Shown: positions 8,758-16,588 of the stretch, one piece after another
How the letters are laid out: every line of letters begins with the position of its first letter
How positions within the stretch are numbered: position 1 is the first letter of the stretch
DNA from: Arcobacter cloacae
Lineage (GTDB): Bacteria > Campylobacterota > Campylobacteria > Campylobacterales > Arcobacteraceae
Direction of reading: 5' to 3'
Length of the DNA: 64,000 nucleotides
Assembly (NCBI RefSeq): GCF_013201935.1
Contig: NZ_CP053833.1
Span: forward strand, 2,108,001-2,172,000
The notes under the pieces: generated by a model
Database searches by the model: none
What the model saw: only the letters and a program-made list of their open reading frames with translations
Told to the model about the DNA's origin: nothing
Made by a program: the position numbers and the translations under genes

Positions 8758-9789
8758 CTAATAAATTCTATTATACTTACTCAAATACCACTCAATAGTC
8801 TTAACAATCCCCGTATCAAAATTCTCATCTGCTTTCCAACCTAGTTCATTCTCTAGTTTACTCGCATCTATTGCATATCTTCTATCATGTCCTGCTCTAT
8901 CTTCTACGAATGTGATAAGACTTTTATATGAAAAATTAGGTTGTGGAACTTCTTTATCTAATATTGTTGTTATTGCATCTACGATTTGAAGATTTGTTCT
9001 TTCATTTCTTCCACCAATATTGTATGTCTCTCCTTTATTACCTTTATGGTAAACAAGGTCAATTCCTTTACAGTGATCTAACACATACAACCAATCTCTT
9101 ATATTTTTCCCATCACCATAGATTGGTATTGGATTATTATTTAGAGCATTTCTTATGATTGTTGGAATTAGTTTTTCATCATGTTGTTTTGGACCATAGT
9201 TATTTGAGCAGTTTGTAATAACTGCGTTTAATCCAAATGTTTCTACATATGCTCTTATTATCATATCACTTGAAGCTTTACTAGCTGAGTATGGAGAGTT
9301 TGGAGCATATGGTGTTTTTTCAGTAAATAGATCATTTGGGTCTAGGCTTAATGTTCCATATACTTCATCTGTTGAGATATGATGAAATCTACAATCTTGA
9401 TATTCTGTTTTATAAGTAAATGGTTTTTCCATCCAATATTTTTTTGCTACATCTACAAGAGTATATGTTCCATTTACATTTGTTTGCACAAATACACCTG
9501 GATTTTTAATACTATTATCTACATGTGATTCAGCTGCAAAATGAATTACACCTTTTATATCATATTCAGCAAATATAAATTCAACTAATTCTCTATTACA
9601 GATATCCCCTTTTATAAATTTATAGTTAGGATCATTTTCACACTCTTTTAGATTTTCCAAATCTCCTGCATAAGTTAAAAGGTCTAGATTTACTAAGTTA
9701 TAATTTGGATATTTCTCTAAAAAATACGGTACAAAGTTTGAACCTATAAATCCTGCTGTTCCTGTTAGTAGTATATTTTTAGTTTGCAT
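8758..9789 (-). CDS. rmlB: dTDP-glucose 4,6-dehydratase RmlB
   Basis: This 343-residue short-chain dehydrogenase/reductase starts with the NAD-binding motif TGTAGFIGSNF. It carries HFAAESHVDNS, HISTDEVYG (catalytic Thr-Asp-Glu) and YSASKASSD (catalytic Tyr and Lys), all diagnostic of RmlB. It converts dTDP-glucose to dTDP-4-keto-6-deoxyglucose, the second step to dTDP-L-rhamnose. Its ATG overlaps the end of the PIN-toxin gene by 11 bases. It therefore appears co-transcribed with the other rml genes despite the toxin-antitoxin insertion. Confidence 0.96.
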   Translation of the reverse strand: MQTKNILLTGTAGFIGSNFVPYFLEKYPNYNLVNLDLLTYAGDLENLKECENDPNYKFIKGDICNRELVEFIFAEYDIKGVIHFAAESHVDNSIKNPGVFVQTNVNGTYTLVDVAKKYWMEKPFTYKTEYQDCRFHHISTDEVYGTLSLDPNDLFTEKTPYAPNSPYSASKASSDMIIRAYVETFGLNAVITNCSNNYGPKQHDEKLIPTIIRNALNNNPIPIYGDGKNIRDWLYVLDHCKGIDLVYHKGNKGETYNIGGRNERTNLQIVDAITTILDKEVPQPNFSYKSLITFVEDRAGHDRRYAIDASKLENELGWKADENFDTGIVKTIEWYLSKYNRIY

Positions 9790-10207
9790 TATTTTCCTTG
9801 ATAAATGGGTTTATTATTGTTAGTTTATTTTCTATAACTTGATTGTGTTGCATATCTTCACTAAAGATAATATTACAACTGTTTTCTAAAGCTGTTGCTA
9901 TTATAAGTGCATCATAATATTGTAAATTATATTTGTCTTTTATCTCAATAGCTTTTATTTGTGTATTAAAATCAAAATCACAAGTAAAAACTATATTTGA
10001 TATTTGTTCTATTGTATTTTTTATATCAAATGATGATAATTTAAACTTTTTAAATAAGATATTTGTAATTTCATTAATTACTTGCTTAGAAATATTTAAT
10101 TCACTATAGTTTTCAAATAATTTCCTAGAAATAATCTGTTTTTCTATCTCACTATTAGAATAGCAATAGATAATAATATTTGTATCTAAAAATATTTTAT
10201 CTTGCAT
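9779..10207 (-). CDS. PIN-domain ribonuclease, VapC-like toxin
   Basis: Starting at the ATG of MQDKIFLDTN, this is a 142-residue PIN protein. The four conserved acidic residues are visible: Asp8 in FLDTN, Glu46 in VINEITN, Asp99 in YYDALIIATAL and Asp118 in FSEDMQ. These bind Mg2+ for RNA cleavage. A longer reading starting at 10246 is possible. The chosen start overlaps the small upstream gene by 11 bases, the normal coupling in toxin-antitoxin pairs. The 3' end overlaps the rmlB start by 11 bases. It interrupts an otherwise standard rml operon. Confidence 0.85.
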   Translation of the reverse strand: MQDKIFLDTNIIIYCYSNSEIEKQIISRKLFENYSELNISKQVINEITNILFKKFKLSSFDIKNTIEQISNIVFTCDFDFNTQIKAIEIKDKYNLQYYDALIIATALENSCNIIFSEDMQHNQVIENKLTIINPFIKENNAN

Positions 10208-10406
10208 TCGCTTCTTCTCTATCAAATTTATAGTTTGATGTATCAATAGCTATTGTATTAAATAAATATTTTGTTTCCTTAGAATTTTTTTCTACAATTT
10301 TATCTTCTACTACTTCTATTCCTTTATTACTTAATCCATCTAGAAAGAATTTTAGATGAGAGTAAACATTATCTTCAACATTTATTTTTAAAGAGTGCAT
10401 AATCAT
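10197..10406 (-). CDS. Probable antitoxin of the PIN-toxin pair
   Basis: This small acidic protein has 69 residues, or 67 if the second Met is used. It contains a beta-rich start (MHSLKINVEDNVYSHLKFF) and a charged C-terminus ending DREEANAR. No known DNA-binding motif is obvious. Its size, position directly upstream of the PIN gene and the 11-base overlap support an antitoxin role. The segment KINVEDNVYSHLKFFLDGL resembles short antitoxins annotated next to PIN genes in Campylobacterota; this is recalled, not searched. A purine-rich ribosome site (aaaggaatg) lies just upstream. Confidence 0.72.
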   Translation of the reverse strand: MIMHSLKINVEDNVYSHLKFFLDGLSNKGIEVVEDKIVEKNSKETKYLFNTIAIDTSNYKFDREEANAR

Positions 10407-10459
10407 TCCTTTTATTATTTCTTTTCTCTGTTAATTATAAGATATTTTTTCTAAGTAAA

Positions 10460-11341
10460 CTATCTTCTCTCACCCAATCTTCTTAAACAATCATCCAAAC
10501 CATCTTTCCAATATGGTATCTCTATATTAAAAGTTGTTTTTATTTTATTTTTATTTAATAGTGAAAAATGAGGTCGTTTTGCTGGTGTTGGATATTGATA
10601 TGTCTCTATTGCCTTTACTTTACAGTTTAATTTTGCCATTTTCATTATCTCTTTTGCAAAATCATACCAAGACAATACACCTTCATTTGAATAGTTATAA
10701 ATTTCAACTTTAGAATTTTCTATTTTTGGAAGAATATCTAGAATTGTAGTTGCAAGATGTTTTGCATAAGTCGGAGTTCCTACTTGGTCAAATATTACAC
10801 CTAATTCTTCTTTTTCTTTCCCTAATCGAAGCATTGTTTTTACAAAGTTATTTCCATAGTAGCTATAAACCCAAGAAGTTCTAATAATTATAGAATTTTT
10901 CGGATTTATATCTCTCATTTCATTTTCACCATCAAGTTTTGTTTTACCATATATTGATTGTGGGTTTGTTTGAAACTCTTCACAATAAGGTTTAAAATTT
11001 TTACCATCAAATACATAATCTGTTGAGATATGAATTAGTTTAATATTTAACTCTTGAGAAACTAAAGCTAGTTTTTTCACAGCTTTTCTATTTATTAGAT
11101 CTGCATTTATTTCATCAGTTTGGGCTTTATCCACTGCAGTATATGCTGCGCAGTTTATAATCACATTTATATTATTTGTTTGGCAAAAATTTCTAATATC
11201 TTCTTTATTTGTGATATCGATACTATTTCTATCTGTAAAAAAGAAATTATATGAATATTCTTTTGAAAGCTCTTTTATTTCACTTCCAAGCTGTCCATTT
11301 GAACCAGTCACTAAAACATTATAGATATTTGAATTAAGCAT
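10460..11341 (-). CDS. rmlD: dTDP-4-dehydrorhamnose reductase RmlD
   Basis: This 293-residue Rossmann protein has VLVTGSNGQLGSEI at the N-terminus. It also has the RmlD markers NCAAYTAVDKA, HISTDYVFDG, YGKTKLDGE (catalytic Tyr and Lys) and RTSWVYS. It performs the last step to dTDP-L-rhamnose with NAD(P)H. Its start overlaps the end of rmlC by eight bases. It is followed by a 53-base gap and then the toxin-antitoxin pair. Confidence 0.95.
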   Translation of the reverse strand: MLNSNIYNVLVTGSNGQLGSEIKELSKEYSYNFFFTDRNSIDITNKEDIRNFCQTNNINVIINCAAYTAVDKAQTDEINADLINRKAVKKLALVSQELNIKLIHISTDYVFDGKNFKPYCEEFQTNPQSIYGKTKLDGENEMRDINPKNSIIIRTSWVYSYYGNNFVKTMLRLGKEKEELGVIFDQVGTPTYAKHLATTILDILPKIENSKVEIYNYSNEGVLSWYDFAKEIMKMAKLNCKVKAIETYQYPTPAKRPHFSLLNKNKIKTTFNIEIPYWKDGLDDCLRRLGERR

Positions 11342-11918
11342 AATAATCTACTCCAAATTGAAATATCTCTTTATCATCTTTTATATCAAAAAGTTTTGGT
11401 TGTTTTGTATCTTTAGCTGACAGATTTAATTCATCATGATTTAAAATCCAATCTATATTTAGATTTTCATCATCAAAGGCTATACCTCTATCACATTGTG
11501 GGCTATAGTAGTTATCTACTTTATATGCAAAAATAGTATCATCTTCTAAAACTACAAATCCATGAGCAAATCCTCTTGGAACTAATAGTTGTTTTTTATT
11601 CTCCGCACTTAAAAGAACTGCTACATGTTGTCCGAATGTAGGAGAGTTACGTCTTATATCAACTGCTACATCTAGAACTCTTCCAGAAATTACACGAACA
11701 AGTTTTGTTTGAGCATGTGGGGGAAGTTGATAATGAAGACCTCTTAGAACTCCTTTTGAAGATTTACTTTCATTATCTTGGCAGAAGTTTATTTTATATC
11801 CTAAAAACTCTTCTAATTTATCTTGCCTAAAAGTCTCTACAAAGTATCCTCTACTATCACCATGAACGGTTGGTTCAATAATTACTACATCAGGAATATT
11901 TGTTCTTGTAAATGTCAT
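11334..11918 (-). CDS. rmlC: dTDP-4-dehydrorhamnose 3,5-epimerase RmlC
   Basis: This 194-residue cupin-fold epimerase carries the family signatures HGDSRGYFVETFR, GVLRGLHYQ (catalytic His), KLVRVISGRVLDVAVDIR and PRGFAHGFVVLED. It epimerises C3 and C5 of dTDP-4-keto-6-deoxyglucose. Length and motif order match RmlC. It lies two bases after rmlA and overlaps rmlD by eight bases, giving the operon order rmlA-rmlC-rmlD. Confidence 0.96.
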   Translation of the reverse strand: MTFTRTNIPDVVIIEPTVHGDSRGYFVETFRQDKLEEFLGYKINFCQDNESKSSKGVLRGLHYQLPPHAQTKLVRVISGRVLDVAVDIRRNSPTFGQHVAVLLSAENKKQLLVPRGFAHGFVVLEDDTIFAYKVDNYYSPQCDRGIAFDDENLNIDWILNHDELNLSAKDTKQPKLFDIKDDKEIFQFGVDYYA

Positions 11919-11920
11919 AA

Positions 11921-12811
11921 TTATTTCATCCTTCTTGGTTGATTTGCTCTAGTTATTAGATATTGTCCATATTGGTTTTTCTTTAAAGGTTCTGCTAATT
12001 CAAGAAGTTTTTCTTTTGAAATATATCCCATTTCATAAGCTATTTCTTCAAGACAGGCTACTTTTAGACTTTGTCTATGTTCTATAGTTTGTATAAAAGT
12101 ACTTGCTTCAAGAAGTGATTCATGTGTTCCTGTATCAAGCCAAGCGTATCCTCTTCCCATAAGTTCAACTTTTAATCTATTTTCATTTAGATAATCTTGA
12201 TTTAAAGTTGTAATTTCTAGTTCACCACGATCACTTGGTTTTACTTCTTTTGCTTTTTTTACTACATCATTTGGATAAAAATACAATCCTACAACGGCAT
12301 AATTTGATTTTGGGTTATTTGGTTTTTCTTCAATAGAGATTACATCTCCACTATCATTAAATTCTGCAACTCCATATCTTTGCGGATCCGAAACATAGTA
12401 ACCAAATACTGTAGCTTTATTTTCATCTTTTATATTTTTTACACTTTTTGCTAAAAGTTCTGTTAATCCATGACCATAAAAGATATTATCACCAAGTACT
12501 AAACATGCATCATCACCATCCAAAAACTCTTCACCTAAGATAAATGCTTGTGCTAGTCCATCTGGGCTTGGTTGAATTACATATTCAAATCTCATACCTA
12601 AATCTTTTCCATCACCTAAAAGATTTATAAAACTAGGTTGATCTTGAGGAGTTGTAATAATTAATACTTCTTTTATACCTGCTAGCATTAAAACAGACAA
12701 AGGATAATATATCATAGGTTTATCATAGATTGGAACTAATTGTTTACTTACACCCTTTGTTATTGGGTACAATCTTGTCCCACTCCCTCCTGCTAGGATT
12801 ATCCCTTTCAT
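11921..12811 (-). CDS. rmlA: Glucose-1-phosphate thymidylyltransferase RmlA
   Basis: This 296-residue protein starts [18 protein letters not shown], the nucleotidyltransferase signature. It also has [17 protein letters not shown] and the C-terminal YGQYL typical of RmlA. It makes dTDP-glucose from dTTP and glucose-1-phosphate and is usually feedback-inhibited by dTDP-rhamnose. It is the first gene of the leftward polysaccharide operon, with a strong ribosome site (aaaggagaa) before the ATG and a promoter about 50 bases upstream. Confidence 0.97.
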   Translation of the reverse strand: MKGIILAGGSGTRLYPITKGVSKQLVPIYDKPMIYYPLSVLMLAGIKEVLIITTPQDQPSFINLLGDGKDLGMRFEYVIQPSPDGLAQAFILGEEFLDGDDACLVLGDNIFYGHGLTELLAKSVKNIKDENKATVFGYYVSDPQRYGVAEFNDSGDVISIEEKPNNPKSNYAVVGLYFYPNDVVKKAKEVKPSDRGELEITTLNQDYLNENRLKVELMGRGYAWLDTGTHESLLEASTFIQTIEHRQSLKVACLEEIAYEMGYISKEKLLELAEPLKKNQYGQYLITRANQPRRMK

Positions 12812-12857
12812 ATATTATTCTCCTTTTTATTTAAACTTTTTACAAATTTTAGTAGTG

Positions 12858-12863
12858 ATTATA
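12858..12863 (-). promoter_or_regulatory. Extended -10 promoter for the rml/polysaccharide operon
   Basis: On the minus strand the sequence reads TTTGGTATAATCAC, an extended -10 box (TGG before TATAAT). It lies about 47 bases before the rmlA ATG. The -35 region is weak, as is common in Campylobacterota. Three TTTACTC/GAGTAAA heptamers (12873-12879, 12897-12903 and 12945-12951) lie just upstream and could bind a regulator; that is inference. Confidence 0.65.
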
Positions 12864-13037
12864 CCAAACCACTTTACTCTTTTTGTACTCTTTTTTGAGT
12901 AAATTCCAAAATTTGTGATTTTTCAAGGCGCGAATAATAGCTTATTTACTCTTTGAAGGTGGTTAATAATCTTTTTATATATTTTATTCATTCTCTTTTA
13001 TCAAACATAAGTTTCTATTTTTAAAGAACATTTAGGA

Positions 13038-13043
13038 TATAAT
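13038..13043 (+). promoter_or_regulatory. -10 box of the ribH-nusB-pyrF promoter
   Basis: The sequence TTTAGGATATAATGTAG contains a perfect TATAAT 32 bases before the ribH ATG. The transcript leader would be only about 25 bases long. That leaves no room for an FMN riboswitch and ends in a clear ribosome site (ttggagaa). Confidence 0.7.
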
Positions 13044-13075
13044 GTAGCTTAAAACTACAAATTTTGGAGAAACAA

Positions 13076-13546
13076 ATGAAAGTAATAGAAGGTAATTTAA
13101 GATTAAAAGGCAATGAAAAAGTTGCTATTATCAACGGTAGATTTAATCATATCATTACAGATAGATTAGTTGAAGGTGCAAGGGATGCTTTCAAAAGACA
13201 TGGTGGAAATGAAGAAAATTTAGAACTAATATTAGTACCTGGTGCTTTTGAAATTCCTTTTGCACTTGAAAAAGCACTATCAAGTGGAAAATATGATGCT
13301 GTTTGTTGTGTAGGTGCAGTTATTAGAGGGGCAACTCCACATTTTGACTATATTTCAGCAGAAGCTACAAAAGGTATCGCAACAGTTGGAATAAAACATG
13401 GAAAACCTGTATCAAATGGTGTTTTAACAACTGATACAATAGAACAAGCAATTGAGCGAGCTGGTTCAAAAGTAGGAAATAAAGGTGCTGAAGCTATGAT
13501 TACAATCATTGAAATGTTAGATTTATACTCTGAAATGGAGAAATAA
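13076..13546 (+). CDS. ribH: 6,7-dimethyl-8-ribityllumazine synthase
   Basis: Starting at ATG 13076, the protein has 156 residues, the normal length. A TTG at 13064 would add four residues but would place the start inside the ribosome site ttggaga. Motifs are [36 protein letters not shown] and [13 protein letters not shown]. These form the substrate pockets of the lumazine synthase capsid. It condenses 5-amino-6-ribitylamino-uracil with 3,4-dihydroxybutanone phosphate in riboflavin synthesis. nusB follows two bases later, a linkage common in many bacteria. Confidence 0.96.
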   Translation: MKVIEGNLRLKGNEKVAIINGRFNHIITDRLVEGARDAFKRHGGNEENLELILVPGAFEIPFALEKALSSGKYDAVCCVGAVIRGATPHFDYISAEATKGIATVGIKHGKPVSNGVLTTDTIEQAIERAGSKVGNKGAEAMITIIEMLDLYSEMEK

Positions 13547-13548
13547 TT

Positions 13549-13944
13549 TTGGCAACAAGAACACAAGCAAGAGAGTCAGTAATAGGACTACTTTATGCCT
13601 ATGATTTAGGAAATGAAGGAATTGTAAAATTTGTAGATGAGATTTTAGAAGAGAAAAAAATCAGAAATCAACAAAAAGAGTTTGCACTAAAACTTTTCAA
13701 TGGTACAGTTACAAATATCGAAAAAATTGACAATGAAATCATAACTCACTTAAATCAAAGAACTTTAGATGATTTAGGTTCAGTTGAAAAATCTATTTTA
13801 AGACTTGCTATTTATGAGATTTTATTTGAAGATTTACCAAAAGCTATCATAATAAATGAAGCAATTGAATTATCAAAAAGATTAGCAAGTGATGGTGCTC
13901 CAAAATTTGTAAATGGTTTACTTGATAAAGTAATAAAGGCTTAG
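13549..13944 (+). CDS. nusB: Transcription antitermination factor NusB
   Basis: This all-alpha protein of 131 residues uses a TTG start preceded by atggagaaataat. It shows RESVIGLLYAYD, LDDLGSVEKSILRLAIYEIL and AIIINEAIELSKRLASDGAPKFVNGLLDKV, the NusB fold and its conserved C-terminus. With NusE it binds boxA in rRNA leaders. A good boxA is present in the rRNA operon of this same window (38247-38258). Confidence 0.95.
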   Translation: MATRTQARESVIGLLYAYDLGNEGIVKFVDEILEEKKIRNQQKEFALKLFNGTVTNIEKIDNEIITHLNQRTLDDLGSVEKSILRLAIYEILFEDLPKAIIINEAIELSKRLASDGAPKFVNGLLDKVIKA

Positions 13945-13947
13945 ATT

Positions 13948-14646
13948 ATGAATAATGCTATGAAATTATGTATCTCTTTAGATTTACCAACAGCAAAAGA
14001 AAACCTTGAGTTAGTAGAACAAATCAAAGATTTTGATGTATGGCTAAAAGTTGGTTTTAGAAGCTTTATAAGAGATGGAAAAAAGTTTTTAGAGGATTTA
14101 AAAGCTATAAATCCAAATTTTAAAATATTTTTGGATTTAAAACTTTATGATATTCCAAATACTATGGCTGATGCTGCGCAAGAAATAGCAAATTTTGGAA
14201 TAGTTGATATGTTCAACGTTCACGCAAGTTCAGGTGTAGAAGCTATGAAAACAGTGATGGATAGAATCAAAGATATTCCAAACAAACCTTTAGTTTTAGC
14301 AGTTACTGCTCTTACATCTTTTGATAATGGTAGTTTTAAAGCTATTTATAATGAAGATATAAATACAAAAGCAACACAATTTGCAATTGATACATATTCA
14401 TCAGGTGTTGATGGAGTTGTTTGTTCTGCGTATGAAAGTTTTGATATAAAAAATAACACTTCAAAAGAGTTTATCACTTTATGCCCTGGAATTAGACCTT
14501 TTGGTGAAGAAAGTGGTGATCAAAAAAGAGTAGCTGATATTTCGTTTGCAAAAGAAAATTTAGTTGATTTTATAGTTGTTGGAAGACCTATATACAAATC
14601 TGAAAGTCCCAAAAAAGTAGTAGAAGAGATATTAAAAAATATTTAA
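13948..14646 (+). CDS. pyrF: Orotidine-5'-phosphate decarboxylase
   Basis: This TIM-barrel protein has 232 residues. The start MNNAMKLCISLDLP leaves a second in-frame ATG at 13960 as an alternative. The active-site region IFLDLKLYDIPNTMADA carries the Lys and Asp residues of OMP decarboxylase, and CPGIRPFG plus VVGRPIYKS form the phosphate loop. It makes UMP in pyrimidine synthesis. It lies three bases after nusB and ends inside a terminator hairpin. Confidence 0.96.
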   Translation: MNNAMKLCISLDLPTAKENLELVEQIKDFDVWLKVGFRSFIRDGKKFLEDLKAINPNFKIFLDLKLYDIPNTMADAAQEIANFGIVDMFNVHASSGVEAMKTVMDRIKDIPNKPLVLAVTALTSFDNGSFKAIYNEDINTKATQFAIDTYSSGVDGVVCSAYESFDIKNNTSKEFITLCPGIRPFGEESGDQKRVADISFAKENLVDFIVVGRPIYKSESPKKVVEEILKNI

Positions 14647-14660
14647 TATCTCTTTTTTAT
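14625..14660 (+). terminator. Rho-independent terminator overlapping the pyrF 3' end
   Basis: A perfect 12-bp inverted repeat (AGAGATATTAAA at 14625-14636 and its complement at 14642-14653) is followed by a T run. The upstream arm lies in the last codons of pyrF. Confidence 0.8.
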
Positions 14661-14667
14661 ATTTTAA

Positions 14668-14696
14668 GTGATATTTAAGAGACATGGTATTATAAT
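14668..14696 (+). promoter_or_regulatory. Promoter of the tRNA-Ser/tRNA-Met transcript
   Basis: TATAAT at 14691-14696 is preceded 17 bases upstream by a partial -35 (GTGATA). The segment from -10 into the start region, ATTATAATTCCCGTCC, is identical to that of the rRNA promoter at 38325. It includes a C/G-rich discriminator typical of stringently controlled stable-RNA promoters. Confidence 0.7.
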
Positions 14697-14739
14697 TCCC
14701 GTCCTGATTTTATAATAATAAAATTAGACAGCTGAACAT

Positions 14740-14830
14740 GGACAGTTGGGTGAGCTGGCTGAAACCACCTCCCTGCTAAGGAGACGTACTGGCAACGGTA
14801 CCGAGGGTTCAAATCCCTCACTGTCCGCCA
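14740..14830 (+). tRNA. tRNA-Ser (anticodon GCU)
   Basis: This 91-nt gene includes an encoded CCA. The acceptor stem GGACAGT pairs with ACTGTCC. The anticodon loop CTGCTAA sits between CCTCC and GGAG and gives GCU. A long variable arm is present, as in class II serine tRNAs. Confidence 0.95.
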
Positions 14831-14834
14831 TCGT

Positions 14835-14911
14835 GGGTCATTAGCTCAGCTGGTTAGAGCACTCGGCTCATAACCGAGTGGTCGAAGGTTCGAGTCCTTC
14901 ATGACCCACCA
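14835..14911 (+). tRNA. tRNA with CAU anticodon (elongator Met, or lysidine-modified Ile2)
   Basis: This 77-nt gene has an encoded CCA. GGGTCAT pairs with ATGACCC, and the anticodon loop is CTCATAA. The G1-C72 pair excludes initiator tRNA. Elongator Met and tRNA-Ile2 (CAU, modified by TilS) cannot be separated with certainty by eye; the GGCTCATAACC anticodon arm also resembles Ile2. It follows tRNA-Ser by four bases. Confidence 0.9.
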
Positions 14912-14916
14912 CTTAC

Positions 14917-14963
14917 AAAGCCCGATTTATGAACTCTTTGAGTTTTTAAATTGGGCTTTTTTT
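14917..14963 (+). terminator. Terminator after the tRNA pair
   Basis: The arms AAAGCCCGATTTA and TAAATTGGGCTTT form a hairpin with one G-T wobble, followed by seven T residues. Confidence 0.85.
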
Positions 14964-15184
14964 GTTTCTAAAAAAATATTTTTAACACTTTTTTACCACA
15001 AAATTTTTATACTTTTGTTTTCTAGCTTAATAATTTAATCTATATCTCTTTATAAAATTAATGAATCATATATTTTTAATTATATTACATAAATGTAAAA
15101 TTAATATTCTATAATGTAGAATATATTTAATATAAAATAGAATATATTTTCTATATCTTAAAAAATATATGAAAGGATTTAATA

Positions 15185-15538
15185 ATGTTAGAAGTATTAT
15201 TAGGTAGTAAAAATGCAGAAAGAGTATTACAATTTATTTTAGCTAGAAATAGTGCCTATGCTAGAGAAATAGCATTGTTTTATGATGTTAGTCCTTCTGT
15301 TATAAAAAAACAATTGGAAAAATTTGAAATTGGAAATATTATAGTAGGTAGAAATGTTGGCAATATAAGAATATATGAACTAAATCAACGAAATTCATTA
15401 ATTAAAGAGCTTACTGCTTTATTATTGAAAGCAAGATCAAATTATGAACCAGATGAGAGAGCTAGATTAGTTAGAAAAGATAGAAGTAGACCTAGAAGTA
15501 AAAATAAACCACTTATTCAAAGAAGAGATAATATTTAG
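15185..15538 (+). CDS. Small winged-helix DNA-binding protein
   Basis: This protein has 117 residues. The N-terminal 75 residues form an ArsR-like winged helix: VLQFILARNSAYAREIA is helices 1-2, YDVSPSVIKKQLEKFE is the recognition helix, and GNIRIYELN is the wing. The C-terminal tail is very basic (ERARLVRKDRSRPRSK) and may bind nucleic acid. It precedes a nucleotidyltransferase gene by 11 bases, as in regulator/MNT-type modules. The partner is broken, so it may now be an orphan regulator. A 100-base very AT-rich upstream region probably holds its promoter. Confidence 0.75.
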   Translation: MLEVLLGSKNAERVLQFILARNSAYAREIALFYDVSPSVIKKQLEKFEIGNIIVGRNVGNIRIYELNQRNSLIKELTALLLKARSNYEPDERARLVRKDRSRPRSKNKPLIQRRDNI

Positions 15539-15549
15539 GATATATAAAA

Positions 15550-16035
15550 ATGAATATTGAATTATTAAAAGAAGTAAAAACACCAGAAGAAACAGCATCC
15601 ATGGTTTATGAGATACTTAAAAGTAATGGAATTGATGTTGTTTTAACAGGTGGTAGTTGTATGGAAATTTACACTCATTCTAATTATTCATCGTATGATT
15701 TAGATTTTATTGCTAATCCTTCAATAAAATCAGAACAGATTAAAAATGCTATGATTCAAGCAGGTTTTAAAAAAACTAAAAATAGATATTTTAAACACCC
15801 TGATAATGACTATTATGTAGAATTTCCAACAGGTCCTGTTAGTTTAGGAAATGAAGAACCAATAGTTCATAATGAGCTAAAAACTCACGTAGGAACTTTA
15901 AAACTTCTTACACCTACAAATTGTGTTAAAGATAGATTATGTGCTTATTTATATCATGATGGAGAAGAATGTTTTTCTCAAGCAATTGCAGTTGCTCATA
16001 AAAATGAAATAGATAAAGAAAATTTATTAAAATAG
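15550..16035 (+). pseudogene. Nucleotidyltransferase, probably cut short by an amber codon
   Basis: The open frame encodes 161 residues. VLTGGSCMEIYTHSNYS followed by YDLDFIA is the Pol-beta-type nucleotidyltransferase signature (Gly-Gly-Ser, then Asp-x-Asp). VEFPTGPVSLGNE and TPTNCVKDRL resemble AbiEii/DUF6036-like proteins. The stop is TAG at 16033-16035, and the same frame continues directly with ADKECLEMKQIVNELF. That reads as the natural helical C-terminus with a Trp (TGG) changed to TAG. A truncated but active protein is possible. With the regulator upstream it resembles a toxin-antitoxin or abortive-infection pair. Confidence 0.65.
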
Positions 16036-16056
16036 GCAGATAAAGAATGCCTTGAA

Positions 16057-16380
16057 ATGAAACAAATAGTGAATGAATTATTTAATAACTTGGAGTATTT
16101 GTATAAAGTAGTAGATAATGAACTAATTAAATCTTATTTGAAATCAAAAGAAGAAAAACATAAAGTTGATATTAGTATAGAATCGGATTTTTTATTATTA
16201 ACTGATGATTTAATTGATGACTACATAATTCATCAATTATTAAATGTTGAATTAGGTGAAAATAAAATGTATTACAACAAAATGAAAAATTTGTACGATG
16301 ATTACTATTTGTCATTAGAAGTTAAAAAAGCTTTAAATGATGGTGAAAAATCAATTAAAGTAAAGTTAGATGATTTATAA
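16057..16380 (+). CDS. Hypothetical protein, probable fusion of gene remnants
   Basis: This open frame of 107 residues is not a recognisable single family. Residues 1 to about 20 are in frame with the preceding nucleotidyltransferase and look like its lost tail. The last 35 residues (NLYDDYYLSLEVKKALNDG) resemble the C-terminus of ribbon-helix-helix antitoxins that pair with RelE. The ATG of a RelE remnant overlaps the end by 11 bases. The middle is acidic and unknown. Translation is possible but unproven. Confidence 0.4.
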   Translation: MKQIVNELFNNLEYLYKVVDNELIKSYLKSKEEKHKVDISIESDFLLLTDDLIDDYIIHQLLNVELGENKMYYNKMKNLYDDYYLSLEVKKALNDGEKSIKVKLDDL

Positions 16381-16538
16381 TCTTGAATTCAAACCTCAAA
16401 CTTTAAAAGAATGGATATGAAAATGTCTATGAAATAAAACTAAAAACTCTGGGATACAGACTTGCTTATCAAGTTAAAGATGAAGAAATAGTTATTTTAG
16501 TATTAGGTGTTGGGAAAAGAGAAAAAGATAGATTCTAA
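16370..16538 (+). pseudogene. RelE-family toxin remnant with internal deletion
   Basis: The ATG at 16370 opens with MIYNLEFKPQTLKEW, the classic RelE N-terminus, then stops. In another frame it resumes as YENVYEIKLKTLGYRLAYQ and ends VLGVGKREKDRF before TAA at 16536-16538, the classic RelE C-terminus. Roughly 40 central residues are missing, and the deletion shifted the frame, so the toxin is inactive. Confidence 0.85.
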
Positions 16539-16588
16539 ATTTATTCTTTTTCCCTATTATAGAATTTCAGATTATCTCTTTATATATA

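Noticed and set aside
10208-10246. Longer start for the PIN toxin
   Set aside because: The extra residues precede the conserved PIN start and would overlap the antitoxin gene further; the 11-base overlap is typical.
13044-13075. Possible FMN riboswitch before ribH
   Set aside because: The leader between -10 and the start is only about 25 bases; none of the RFN element boxes is present.
13064-13075. TTG start adding four residues to ribH
   Set aside because: It would sit inside the ribosome site; ATG at 13076 gives the normal length and N-terminus.
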